DNA of 64,000 bases from an uncultured Bacteroides sp. (GCF_963677715.1 NZ_OY782495.1:620001-684000), one strand, 5' to 3'; positions 9,859 to 18,837 are shown, counted from the stretch's first letter. Program-made: numbers and translations. The notes: generated by a model not told the origin, from the letters alone.

Positions 9859-10632
9859 CTATTTTAAGTGAACTTTAAAAATCACAGATGCAGATACGTA
9901 TTTAAAGTCATTCAATTCACCTACAAAGTTTATATGATCTTTCCAAAAGCTATATCCCAAGCCACAATTTGGCGTTTTAGAATCATACTCTGCCATCACA
10001 TTCAGGTTCTTATGGAAGTAAGGTTTCCAATTCATTCCAAAAGCAGGACCATTAAGAGGATTATCTATTCGCCTATTATATACATATGCAACATGAATGC
10101 CCAATTCCCCTCTCAAATCAAAATGCTTTGTCAATACAATATAATAACGGTTCCATTTCCCATTTCCTTTAGCCACAGGAGTTCCAAAGCCTGAATCTGA
10201 ATTTTCTCCTGACCCTTGCCAATCACGTGTTAAGACATCATTTCCACCAAGCACTATAGCTGGCATATATTTCCATAATTGCCCTTCCTTCAAAATCCTT
10301 AATCTACCGGAAAATTGCCTATCCTGATTAGTAAACTTTCCCCAAGTAGATTCAGGCCAATAATCTCCCTTTACGCCTTTATTCATTGTACACGAATAAG
10401 CAACTTCCAAGAATGGAAAAAGTGTAATGTTTATAAAATAATTATACGTATTATATTTCCATCCAGGAGTAGCATGCTCATTCAGAGCAGAACCTCCAAA
10501 CATAAAAGTCTTATCTTGCTGCATATCAGCCGTAGGCATGTGAAGCAACCCTGTAGTTCCATAAGGAAATTGAGCATAAGATTTACCCAATAATAAAATA
10601 AGAAAGAAAACAGACAATATAACTCGTCGCAT
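9859..10632 (-). CDS. YjbH-like exported protein
   Basis: A 257-residue secreted protein with a signal peptide (hydrophobic run through about residue 20, then AQFPYG). The mature start GTTGLLHMPTADM matches the opening of the YjbH/exopolysaccharide-associated outer-membrane family, and the rest is rich in alternating aromatic strands (NYFINITLFPFLEVAYS, then VIFKVHLK at the end), as in an outer-membrane barrel. In enteric bacteria YjbH belongs to an exopolysaccharide operon. Here it sits just after a WecG-type transferase (5 bp gap) and before gmd. The family is often longer, so this may be a short variant. Confidence 0.75.
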   Translation of the reverse strand: MRRVILSVFFLILLLGKSYAQFPYGTTGLLHMPTADMQQDKTFMFGGSALNEHATPGWKYNTYNYFINITLFPFLEVAYSCTMNKGVKGDYWPESTWGKFTNQDRQFSGRLRILKEGQLWKYMPAIVLGGNDVLTRDWQGSGENSDSGFGTPVAKGNGKWNRYYIVLTKHFDLRGELGIHVAYVYNRRIDNPLNGPAFGMNWKPYFHKNLNVMAEYDSKTPNCGLGYSFWKDHINFVGELNDFKYVSASVIFKVHLK

Positions 10633-10637
10633 TTTGC

Positions 10638-11357
10638 TTAAGTATTAATTTTCTCTTTCAATATATTCCATAAAAATAAGGTATTGCCAATAAGATACCT
10701 TCTCCACATCCTCTTTGGTTCTTTTATTAACCGATACAGCCATTCCAGTCCATGCTCTTGCCACCATATCGGCGCCCGCTGCGCAGTTCCCGCAAAAAAG
10801 TCAAAGACCGCTCCAATAGTACCTATATGACAAGTTACATCTAGTTCATCTAAATGAACATAAGCCCATTTCTCTTGCTTAGGAGCCGTCATCCCGATCC
10901 AAAGCAAATCAGGGTTTACCTGATTTACAGCCGAGATCATATCCTGATTTTCTTTTTCTGTAAATTCGGGTTTATAAGGAGGAGAATACGCTAACACTTC
11001 TATATTAGGATAAATAGATTTTGATTTTTCAACTATAAGTTTCAACACTTTATCACTACTACCTAAGAAGAAACACTTACCTCCTTTTTCATTTAATAGA
11101 TTCATTTCAAACTGAAATAAATCCCATCCTGCAATACGCTCTATTTTCTCAGCACGTAAAAACCTAAAGGCTAGAACAATACTAGCCCCATCAGGAATTA
11201 ATGCGCCCCCCTTCCTCAACGCTTCATCAAAAAACAAATCATGGCGAGCAACATTATAAGAATGTGCATTTATTGTATTTATCAGAATTTTCTTGTCTGG
11301 CAATAGTAGTAATTCATTCTTAAATTTCAAGATGCACGCATTTCTCAATTTTACCAT
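10638..11357 (-). CDS. WecG/TagA/CpsF family glycosyltransferase
   Basis: A 239-residue GT26 enzyme; relatives transfer N-acetylmannosamine-type sugars to a lipid-linked acceptor at the inner leaflet. Signature pieces: INTINAHSYNVA, GGALIPDGASIV, the motif FLGSSDKVL, LLWIGMTAPKQEKW and GAVFDFFAGTAQRAP with GLEWLYRLIKEPKRMWRRYL near the C-terminus. All family blocks are in order and length is normal. The actual donor is not deducible. It lies upstream of the YjbH-like gene and about 100 bp after the epimerase. Confidence 0.93.
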   Translation of the reverse strand: MVKLRNACILKFKNELLLLPDKKILINTINAHSYNVARHDLFFDEALRKGGALIPDGASIVLAFRFLRAEKIERIAGWDLFQFEMNLLNEKGGKCFFLGSSDKVLKLIVEKSKSIYPNIEVLAYSPPYKPEFTEKENQDMISAVNQVNPDLLWIGMTAPKQEKWAYVHLDELDVTCHIGTIGAVFDFFAGTAQRAPIWWQEHGLEWLYRLIKEPKRMWRRYLIGNTLFLWNILKEKINT

Positions 11358-11459
11358 AACTAAAAACTAGATTAAAAAAATATGAACCATGTGATCTAAT
11401 ATTAAATAATTTTACAATTTATTGCAAAGTAAGGCTATTCAAAAGAAATAAAAGTGTAA

Positions 11460-12470
11460 CTATTTATCACCATTCCAATATTGAAAAAATTCGGCCCCCT
11501 CACTTTTTAACCACTCTATCGTTTCAGCTACATTTTGACTTATATCATTATTTCGAGTACCAAATAATTGCATTGTTATATTACTTGGTGCATAAAAATC
11601 TTCTACCATATTATGATATCTTTGCGAATATAGAGGAAATTTTATCCCTAATTGCCGCAAAACATCTCCAATAACAGCAATATATGCAAAAAATATTTTA
11701 TGAATTCGCAATATTTTTTTATTTCTTAATTGAATGGAAAACTCATTCAACCAGATATAAGAATCAATAGGCATATCTCCAAGATAAAATGTTTTCTTAT
11801 CAATTAAATTTTGTTCAGCATTAATTATTTTATCCAATTGATAAACCAAGTTCTTCACATATGCATAAGTTCGTATTACTGGTTTATGGCTAGGATGGAT
11901 ATAATAACCTTTTGCTATAACTTTCCACAATTCATCAGGATAGCGCATGTGCCAAGGTCCCCAGACATTACAAGGACGAAAAATTGTCCACATACAACGC
12001 ATATTAGAATGCCTAATTATTTCCTCACTATTCATTTTACTAATTCCATAAACCGTGTGAGGAGCATAATTGTCATCATCAACCCCAAAAGGTACCTCTT
12101 TTGACTTATAAACATACTGTGTAGACGCAAACAAAGCATGCTTAACACTGTTTGTTTTGTCTATTGTTTTAATAATATTTTCTGTACCTATAAAATTTTC
12201 CTTGTAGTCATCCAGTTTATCACTTAAAGTATCTGTTCTAGCCGCTAAGTGAACTACTATTGTAGGATTATATTTAGTGAAAGCCTGCTCTAATTCAGAT
12301 AAGTTCATTATGTCCCCCTGCACCCAATATTTTTCTTGTTGACGCTTAGTTGGTGCTTTTTTATCAAAATTAACAATTTTACATTTTTTATTTTCATAGA
12401 AATCCACCAAATTTGTCCCAATAAAACCTGATGCTCCCGTAATTAATATAATACTTTTTTCTGAAATCAT
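11460..12470 (-). CDS. NAD-dependent epimerase/dehydratase (sugar nucleotide)
   Basis: A 336-residue extended short-chain dehydrogenase that probably modifies a nucleotide-sugar for the capsule. Residues about 8-17 read ITGASGFIGTN, the cofactor motif; HLAART and the catalytic YGISK follow near residues 143-147. The C-terminal substrate domain is divergent, so epimerase, dehydratase and reductase are all possible. It is preceded by a family-4 transferase (17 bp gap) and is AT-rich like its neighbours. Confidence 0.85.
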   Translation of the reverse strand: MISEKSIILITGASGFIGTNLVDFYENKKCKIVNFDKKAPTKRQQEKYWVQGDIMNLSELEQAFTKYNPTIVVHLAARTDTLSDKLDDYKENFIGTENIIKTIDKTNSVKHALFASTQYVYKSKEVPFGVDDDNYAPHTVYGISKMNSEEIIRHSNMRCMWTIFRPCNVWGPWHMRYPDELWKVIAKGYYIHPSHKPVIRTYAYVKNLVYQLDKIINAEQNLIDKKTFYLGDMPIDSYIWLNEFSIQLRNKKILRIHKIFFAYIAVIGDVLRQLGIKFPLYSQRYHNMVEDFYAPSNITMQLFGTRNNDISQNVAETIEWLKSEGAEFFQYWNGDK

Positions 12471-12487
12471 AATGATCTACCTCCTTG

Positions 12488-13633
12488 CTATTTATCTAAA
12501 AAATTCAACTCATTATTTATAACATATTCAACTTCTGAACAATATTTACATACTGAAAATTTTTGATGAGATACTATTAAAGCTTGCTTTCTAATATTAT
12601 TAAATTTAACCTCAGAACTTAAGACTTGTCTTACTGAAGAAACAAATGACTTTTTATCATTAAACAAATACCCTGTTATACCATCGTCAATTAACTCAGA
12701 TGTTCCTGCATTATCAAATCCAATGACCGGTATAGCATGCATCATAGCTTCAACGGTAACTCTGCCAAAGCCTTCAGATCTTGAAAACATAAAAACAATA
12801 TCTAATAAAGAATATATTTTAGTATAGTCATTCTCAAATCCATGAAAAACAATGGAGTTTTCAATATTTAATGATTTTATCAATCGAAGCAAATACGTTT
12901 TGTATTTACTCTCTCTATCACCAAAAATATGCAATTTCGCTTTTGGATAGATAAAAAGAATATCTCGGAAATACGTAATAGCTAAATCTTGCCTTTTTGC
13001 AGGATCTAATATCCCAACAATACCAAAATTAACATCTTGTCTTATTGTTTTTTTAGAAAAAGTTAGTTCCGGTACATCTACCCCATTATATATAACCTTA
13101 TGATTCACTAATGAGAGTGAATCTAACAATACATTATTTCGCACTGAATTTGAGACAAATATAACAAAATCACTTATAGAAATATATTTCTTTTTCAATT
13201 TTCTCCCTCCAATAAAACAAGCATTATAATCGGCCTTCATAAACTCTCTAATATGCCAAATATGTTTCTTTTTCAAAACTTTAGCAATTAAAATTCCCAT
13301 ATTTTCAGCCGAAGTATTAGAATATATAACATCAGGATTTATTTTAGCTACAACATATAACAAATAGGGAAAAATTATAATATTCCAAAGGAATAGAAAT
13401 GGCACAGCTAAATACCTAAGTGAAGGCTTTATATATAATATTTGAGGATAGAAACGAATAACTATACATGCTATCTTTTTCTGAATACACAATTTCACCG
13501 CTTCCCCATTCGATGGATATAATACTGAAACCTCATATCCCACTTCTTTCATATGTTCAATAATTGTTAGAAGGGAACGATTAGCACCGTATAAAAGGCT
13601 ATAGTTAGAAATGAAAAGAATTTTTTTAGACAT
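12488..13633 (-). CDS. Family 4 glycosyltransferase
   Basis: A GT-B glycosyltransferase of about 381 residues. Start MSKKILFISNYSLLYGANRS is preferred; an in-frame ATG eight codons upstream adds an unlikely MFFILTC extension. The N-domain has the YGANRSLLTI segment and the C-domain reads NFGIVGILDPAKRQDLAI, HGFENDYTKIYSLLDIVFMFSRSEGFGRVTVEAMM and FDNAGTSELI (quoted as separate blocks), which is the EX7E donor-site pattern of GT4 (E in SEGFG and E in VEAMM). It lies about 30 bp after the C-terminal piece of the disrupted transferase. Confidence 0.92.
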   Translation of the reverse strand: MSKKILFISNYSLLYGANRSLLTIIEHMKEVGYEVSVLYPSNGEAVKLCIQKKIACIVIRFYPQILYIKPSLRYLAVPFLFLWNIIIFPYLLYVVAKINPDVIYSNTSAENMGILIAKVLKKKHIWHIREFMKADYNACFIGGRKLKKKYISISDFVIFVSNSVRNNVLLDSLSLVNHKVIYNGVDVPELTFSKKTIRQDVNFGIVGILDPAKRQDLAITYFRDILFIYPKAKLHIFGDRESKYKTYLLRLIKSLNIENSIVFHGFENDYTKIYSLLDIVFMFSRSEGFGRVTVEAMMHAIPVIGFDNAGTSELIDDGITGYLFNDKKSFVSSVRQVLSSEVKFNNIRKQALIVSHQKFSVCKYCSEVEYVINNELNFLDK

Positions 13634-13662
13634 ACTACAAGTTAAAATAAAAAACAATAGAA

Positions 13663-14506
13663 TTAAGATAAACTCTTCAAATTAGCATTGCATGAAATAT
13701 ATTTATCAATAAATAAAGTAAAAGTTGAAACAACATCAGTATGATTCATATATTTTATAGAATACTCTGATTGATTTGATTTAATATTATTCAACTTATC
13801 TTCAGGCATATTTATGCAATAATCTAAAATAGAGACTAATGAATCCACAGTATTTTCATTTAAAATAAAGCCATTTTCACCATTTGTTACCATATCATTA
13901 AAGTATGAATGATTGATAGCTATAATAGGTAAACTATACTTATAAGCTATAAGTAGTAGCCCAGATTGAGTTGTATCACTATAGGGTAATACCAAAAAAT
14001 CACTTTGTGTAAATAAGTCTGGTATCATATCATTATCAATAAATTGTATATAGCACGATATATTACTATTTATATCTATCAGTGATTCATAAATACTCCA
14101 ATCCTTACAACTTCCTGCAATCACAAAATGTGCTCCATTACCTATTACATTAGCAGCCTGTATAAACAAATCTAATCTTTTATATTCTCGTATAGCGCCA
14201 AAAAACAAAAATGTCCTTTTTAACTCTTGCTTGATAGTCACTATATTCTGAGGAGGTCCAAAATATTTCAAAGGCATTTCTGTATAAAAACTCTTTTTAT
14301 GAGGAAAATCAACATCAAATTTATTCTTTTGCAATAAATAATAAAAATGAAAACGAGAATACAGTTTATGAAAAATAGATTTGTGAAATTTCAACCACCA
14401 AGGTGCATCAATATGCTCTATATAATTATGAAATCCTATTATGGATTTTTTAGGAGATATAAATAATATAAGAAGTAAATTTAAATAAGGATTATTCCCC
14501 CATACA
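13663..14506 (-). pseudogene. C-terminal part of a GT4 glycosyltransferase split by IS66
   Basis: Open frame runs from the IS border to 13663. An internal ATG at 14394 would start a 243-residue piece, but the sense frame continues upstream to the insertion point (NNPYLNLLLILFISPKK, then IEHIDAPWW). Joining it to 15858-16137 after removing the element and one 8-bp duplicate gives an unbroken 371-residue protein. The piece holds the GT-B C-domain: FLFFGAIREYKRLDLFIQAA, HFVIAGSCKDW, DFLVLPYSDTTQSG and NGENGFIL. The interrupted gene probably cannot make full-length enzyme; whether the fragment is translated is unknown. Confidence 0.9.
14499..14506. repeat. IS66 target-site duplication, left copy
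   Basis: CCCATACA directly outside the left inverted repeat; identical to 15858-15865. Removing one copy with the element restores the host reading frame (VYYVWG followed by NNPYL). Confidence 0.95.
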
Positions 14507-15857
14507 GTAACTACTCAGGCTGTTCTTTAGGTTTACAGTGATCCTCTGCTGGCATTTTCGCAATTGCCAGTAGGGTCTTATATCTTGAGATTTGATTTTT
14601 CTTTGCGGTATCTACGATTGAGTGTAATTGCATGAATGTGTCTGCTCCTTTTTCACTTCTGAAGCATCCGCAAACCTTTAGTTCAGTTTTGATGATTCTT
14701 ATCGCACTTTCTGAAGCATTGTTATCGTAGGGTACATCCGGGTCATACAAGAACTTGAATATATAGTCCTTTTTTCTTGCCAACGCTTTTCTGAATCCCC
14801 AAAACTCTTTTTGGTACTGCCACAAGGGTTCGTTTAACAGCTCGTCGAGCTTTTGTTCAAACTCCTGCCTCGGTATATTTTCCCACTTCTTAGTCTTCCT
14901 TTGGTGGATGGCATCCCGCAGTAGCTCGAGAAACCTTTGGGACCATGTTTGCTTCTTATTGAGTTCACTCAGATAGTTCAATTCCCGCAACAAATGAGCC
15001 AGACAAATCTGATGCTCTTTTACCGGTATGCAGAAATAGGAACTGTGTCGGTCAGTCACCAGTGTGGCTTTGGACAATCCTTCAGGAAATTCTTTATAAA
15101 TCTGAACGGTGTTAGTGTAAGAGATAAACGCTTGTATGCGGGGGCCGTAAGATATTCTGGAACGAACATCCACCGGAAAATCTGCTTTATTGATGTGTCC
15201 GCAAGTGCATTCTCTGCTATAAATCCGATGTTCGGTTACTACGGGGACTATGGCAGGAAGATCAATGACCTGACGTGCACCTTGCTCTGTGTAGGGAATG
15301 TCTGACAAAGAACTTCCGCAATGCCTACAATACTCACACACGTGGGTTTGAATAACATCCGGATGAGAACAATACTCCAAAGTATGTCCCGCATGACCGG
15401 GCTGCCCTCCGGTGGGCAGATCCGATTTCCCGCGAAGCGAACGAGTGCGCAATATTTGTGCACTTGCGATCGGATTCTTTGAGCCCGGGATACTGCTATC
15501 ATGGCTGTTCTTCACCGGAAGCTCAAAAGAGGACAGTTTCTTTTGAAGCTTGAGGTTCTCACCGGTGAGTCGTTTTATCTCTTGATCCTTCAAACTTAGA
15601 AGACGATCTTTGGAAGACAACTCTTTGAGAAGAGTCTTTTTCTCCTTTCCAACAATGGAAAACTTGTTGCGAAGGGAATTCAACTCCTCATATAAAGTAG
15701 AGAGGATAAAAGGGATATCATTCAATTTTTCTTCCACAGGGCAAAGGTAAAGACCAATACAAAAAAAAGAAAAAAGGACTCATAGATTATCAACCGGATA
15801 TGAACAACAAGACCAATTACGATACTATTTGCAACTTTGAAGGACCTGAGTAGTTAC
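14507..15857 (-). mobile_element. IS66-family element, 1351 bp, with 8-bp target duplication
   Basis: Ends are perfect 13-bp inverted repeats GTAACTACTCAGG (14507-14519, and reversed at 15845-15857). Both outer flanks carry the 8-bp direct repeat CCCATACA (14499-14506 and 15858-15865), the target-duplication length of IS66. The element holds only a tnpC-like gene and lacks tnpA and tnpB, as in the ISBst12-like branch. The transposase stop codon lies inside the left inverted repeat. It sits in a capsule glycosyltransferase gene and is transcribed in the same direction. The clean ends suggest recent insertion. Confidence 0.95.
14511..15737 (-). CDS. tnpC: IS66 transposase TnpC with internal in-frame deletion
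   Basis: A 408-residue IS66-type transposase. The N-terminal coiled coil (residues about 5-75, EELNSLRNKF to LQKKLSSF), the PGHAGHTL linker, the zinc-finger-like CEYCRHCGSSL with the later CTCGH, and the tail DNNASESAIR (catalytic Glu) with FRSEKGADT are all there. Between ISYGPRIQAFISY and EFPEGLSKATLVTDRHSSYF the family normally has roughly 90-100 further residues including the first catalytic Asp in a DET motif; here only about ten residues join the two blocks. The second Asp (VTDRHSSY) remains. The enzyme should therefore be inactive. The deletion junction is near 15090-15115. Confidence 0.9.
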   Translation of the reverse strand: MEEKLNDIPFILSTLYEELNSLRNKFSIVGKEKKTLLKELSSKDRLLSLKDQEIKRLTGENLKLQKKLSSFELPVKNSHDSSIPGSKNPIASAQILRTRSLRGKSDLPTGGQPGHAGHTLEYCSHPDVIQTHVCEYCRHCGSSLSDIPYTEQGARQVIDLPAIVPVVTEHRIYSRECTCGHINKADFPVDVRSRISYGPRIQAFISYTNTVQIYKEFPEGLSKATLVTDRHSSYFCIPVKEHQICLAHLLRELNYLSELNKKQTWSQRFLELLRDAIHQRKTKKWENIPRQEFEQKLDELLNEPLWQYQKEFWGFRKALARKKDYIFKFLYDPDVPYDNNASESAIRIIKTELKVCGCFRSEKGADTFMQLHSIVDTAKKNQISRYKTLLAIAKMPAEDHCKPKEQPE

Positions 15858-15865
15858 CCCATACA
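15858..15865. repeat. IS66 target-site duplication, right copy
   Basis: CCCATACA directly outside the right inverted repeat; partner of 14499-14506. Confidence 0.95.
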
Positions 15866-16137
15866 TAGTAAACTAAACCTTTTTCTTTTAGGTATTTTTT
15901 ATAGAAACTAAAAAAAAGAGTAATTGATGAGAATATCTTTCTTAAATCTCTATCACGATAACGAGATTTTATGTTGATAACCTTAGTTTTACCATCAATT
16001 TCTTTTCTAGTATATTTATAATTAACAGATGGGGAAGCAACAAAGACATCAATATCATAACCCTCTGTTAAGGCTTCAATTATATCAACATCAGTATCCC
16101 ACCATGAGTCATAAGTCAAATAAGAAATATGTATCAT
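15858..16137 (-). pseudogene. N-terminal part of the GT4 glycosyltransferase split by IS66
   Basis: Starts MIHISYLTYDSWWDTDVDII, typical of a family-4 transferase N-domain, and runs to VYYVWG at the insertion point. The frame then reads a few residues into the element and stops at 15817, giving a 106-residue truncated product. Its start codon overlaps the end of the preceding chimeric ORF (stop at 16134), a coupling seen in tightly packed operons. With 13663-14498 it reconstitutes a 371-residue transferase. Confidence 0.9.
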
Positions 16138-16373
16138 ATCTTTACACCTTTCATCTTACATTGCATAGCAAATCTCATATCAGTTTCACTATCGCCAATC
16201 ATTAAACATTTATTCCACTCAAGGTCTGGAAAATCTTTTTTAGCCTGTAATGCCATTCCAATATTAGGCTTTCTATAAAAATCAGCATCGAAAAAAGTTT
16301 GATTAAGGATGCTTTGAATACAAATCGCTAAGAAACTCGCTTTATATGCTGGTATTGCTATTGTATATTTCAT
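16134..16373 (-). pseudogene. Chimeric remnant: GT2 start joined to HAD phosphatase tail
   Basis: About 79 codons from the preferred ATG at 16373 (another ATG at 16385). The first 27 residues, MKYTIAIPAYKASFLAICIQ then SILNQTF, are a family-2 transferase N-terminus. The rest, from about 16292, reads FYRKPNIGMALQAKKDFPDL and then KCLMIGDSETDMRFA, the C-terminal motifs (KPxxGM and the GDSxxD motif IV) of HAD phosphatases of the heptose-bisphosphatase GmhB/HisB type. Neither half is a complete domain. The simplest reading is a deletion that fused two former capsule genes. It overlaps the end of wzy by about 32 bp. Expression is possible, but no function is expected. Confidence 0.82.
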
Positions 16374-17586
16374 AGCTCTTATCATTTCTATTTAATAAAT
16401 AATTTCGACTATAGATAGTATTTAGAATATAAATACAGATGCAAATCATAATTATATTATCTGCTGTAGAATACCACGATGCAGCAATATTGGCAGGTAT
16501 CTGATATATAATAAATAACTTAGCAAACATAAATTCTTCTGAGACAGATTGAAAAAATACTTTTCCAAACAATAAGAAATAAAGGAATAGACCTAATATT
16601 CCAGTAACTACAAACATTTGAGCATATCCTACATCGCTCATAAAATATCGTTTCATTTTTTTAATACGTTCATTAGAATATCCATAAGAACTATTTGCAT
16701 GAGGCATACCATTCCCAAAAAAAGTTGTTAATATATTCTTAGAATAATCATTAAAAAAGAATTTATATTCTTGTATACGTATATTTTCATCTCCAGAGCG
16801 CTGATTTTCAGCTTGATTTTCAGAGAGGGCTATAAGCTTACCCAAAACACTATCATCACTAATCTTTATTATTTGTGGAGAAAAATACAACACCATAAAA
16901 GCTAATGCAAGATATAACCACATTTTTTTATTATTCCTAAGTATATAATACAAGCCAACAAGAAAAGAAAAAAGAATAACCTGTCTAACAACTTGCAATA
17001 CTATAAAAACAAAAAAGAAGATGACAAGAATTAAATATTTCTTCTTTTTCAAAAACGAAAATTTATTTAATGATAAGAAAAAGGCAGCAATAATAAAGGA
17101 TTTACCTATAATAATCAATCGAAAAATACCTCTAGAATCATCAAGTTCTCTATCTGAGTCGAAACCAAAAACGAGCTGAGGTGCCTTACTCATGCCATAC
17201 AACCATAATAGAATATAAACAAAGGCAAATATCCATATCATGCGTTCTAATTCTCTTATTGGAGGCTTCACTTTACAGAGAAAAAAGAAGTAAGTCAATC
17301 CCAACATACCCGCAGTTACTCTATAACCAAGCACTATTGATTGCCCCCAAAATATCCATGCCATGAACATAGATAATATTGTAGAGAAGAATATCCATCG
17401 CATTATCTTAAAATAACGTGTTCTATTATTTTGTTGAAACAAAACATCAGAGACATATATCAGAAGTAATGGAACAGAAACAAAAGACAATAGTTTAATT
17501 ACAAATTGACTAAATCCTACATAACTGTAAAATTGAAAAAGTACCAACGGGAATAAATACAGAATAATAAAGTCTCTCTTTTTCAT
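16342..17586 (-). CDS. wzy: Wzy-like O-antigen/capsule polymerase
   Basis: A 414-residue integral membrane protein with roughly ten to twelve hydrophobic segments and a large hydrophilic loop (about residues 260-320, with SENQAENQRSGDENIRIQEY and FFGNGMPHANSS) characteristic of O-antigen polymerase/ligase-type proteins. It would link repeat units in the periplasm after Wzx flips them. There is only one such protein in the locus, next to wzx and the pyruvyltransferase, which supports the polymerase role. Sequence conservation in the family is poor, so identification is by topology and position. Very AT-rich. Confidence 0.8.
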   Translation of the reverse strand: MKKRDFIILYLFPLVLFQFYSYVGFSQFVIKLLSFVSVPLLLIYVSDVLFQQNNRTRYFKIMRWIFFSTILSMFMAWIFWGQSIVLGYRVTAGMLGLTYFFFLCKVKPPIRELERMIWIFAFVYILLWLYGMSKAPQLVFGFDSDRELDDSRGIFRLIIIGKSFIIAAFFLSLNKFSFLKKKKYLILVIFFFVFIVLQVVRQVILFSFLVGLYYILRNNKKMWLYLALAFMVLYFSPQIIKISDDSVLGKLIALSENQAENQRSGDENIRIQEYKFFFNDYSKNILTTFFGNGMPHANSSYGYSNERIKKMKRYFMSDVGYAQMFVVTGILGLFLYFLLFGKVFFQSVSEEFMFAKLFIIYQIPANIAASWYSTADNIIMICICIYILNTIYSRNYLLNRNDKSYEIYNSNTSI

Positions 17587-17649
17587 CTTATAAACCCCAA
17601 AAACAGTGTATAAATAAGTATTAAATCCAATAAAACGGAAATAGTGTTT

Positions 17650-18837
17650 TTACTTAAATAGTAAGTTGAAACTCTCATAAGTGTCTAAAGCTATATTATT
17701 AGCAGTCATAGCCGATTTACTAAGTTGCTTTCTAATTCTTGATAAATCGAGACAAATATCTTCATAACGGTCTATGATAACACTTGCTTTATTAGAAGCT
17801 ATTAAATCATAAATACTGAAACTGTAATCTTCTAATCCAAGAAAAGAAAGCATTCCTGTCATTTTGCTCTCATAAGTTAAACTAATAAATGGAGTTTTAT
17901 TCATTATAGCAAATACTGTCTGATGATACCTTGTTACTATAGCAAAAGATGCATCTAAATACAACTTCTGATAATCATTAGAACTCTGTAAATTATCAAC
18001 AATGATAACCCGATTACTATTCAATTTTTGAATTAATCGTTTATAATTATTCACATCTTGGTTGTTATAATACATATGAGGAATTAACAAAATAAACTTA
18101 TTCGTTTTAGCCAATAATTCTGTTATAATGCTTAAATAAAAAGAATCTAAAGACAATTCCGATATATTCTTAAAGAAAGGATGCCAAGTGATCCAAGTTG
18201 GAACAAAAATAATATAACTATCTTTTGGATAAGGAATAGCGTATTCAGAAACAACTTTATTTTCCAAGAAAACAATATCTATACTAGATATATACTTTAC
18301 ATTATACTTTTTTGCTTCTCTCTGACTAATGATATCTCTTAAAGAATTAAAACAAGATTTTCTGCAAATAAAAATGGTAATTAATTTAAATACCCTATCT
18401 AAAAACGTACAAGTAGAAAATCCACCAAATGATCTAGAGTAAAGCCCATAAGGGATTTTATTTGCATAAGCAAAAGACAAATAAAATAATAGTCTCCAGT
18501 TACGATAAAGGCCTAATTCCAAACCACCAGGAGCAACTAATATAAAATCGGAGTTAATAATTTCCTTTAATCCCTTATTTTTAAAAACAAATTTAGCAAA
18601 AAAAGGAAAAATGACACAAAATAGAGTAAACAATATATATCGTCTTCGTCCATATGACGGTAATAAATACTTCAATTTACCGCCCAATAACTTGTCGAAC
18701 CAAGGATCTTTTTTATTCGTTATTTCAGTAATAACACTAAAATCATAAGCAGAATTCTCCAATAAATCGGTGATATTTTTACAGGCTGCATAATCTCCTA
18801 TATTATAAAATGGTTGACCAATTATATTAATTTTCAT
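17650..18837 (-). CDS. Polysaccharide pyruvyl transferase family protein (second)
   Basis: A 395-residue protein beginning MKINIIGQPFYNIGDYAACK, the typical start of the pyruvyltransferase family, with PGGLELGLY, LRDIISQREAKKYNV, FVPTWITWHPF and TRYHQTVFAIMNKTPFISL further along. It overlaps the wzx end by 11 bp, pointing to co-translation. It likely adds a pyruvate ketal, or acts as a related transferase, on the repeat unit. Together with 3321-4460 it suggests that two residues are modified. Confidence 0.82.
   Translation of the reverse strand: MKINIIGQPFYNIGDYAACKNITDLLENSAYDFSVITEITNKKDPWFDKLLGGKLKYLLPSYGRRRYILFTLFCVIFPFFAKFVFKNKGLKEIINSDFILVAPGGLELGLYRNWRLLFYLSFAYANKIPYGLYSRSFGGFSTCTFLDRVFKLITIFICRKSCFNSLRDIISQREAKKYNVKYISSIDIVFLENKVVSEYAIPYPKDSYIIFVPTWITWHPFFKNISELSLDSFYLSIITELLAKTNKFILLIPHMYYNNQDVNNYKRLIQKLNSNRVIIVDNLQSSNDYQKLYLDASFAIVTRYHQTVFAIMNKTPFISLTYESKMTGMLSFLGLEDYSFSIYDLIASNKASVIIDRYEDICLDLSRIRKQLSKSAMTANNIALDTYESFNLLFK

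Noticed and set aside
14394-14506. Treating the GT4 C-terminal piece as an intact small gene starting at 14394
   Set aside because: The sense frame continues upstream to the IS border and rejoins the N-terminal piece; a GT-B enzyme without its N-domain would not work.
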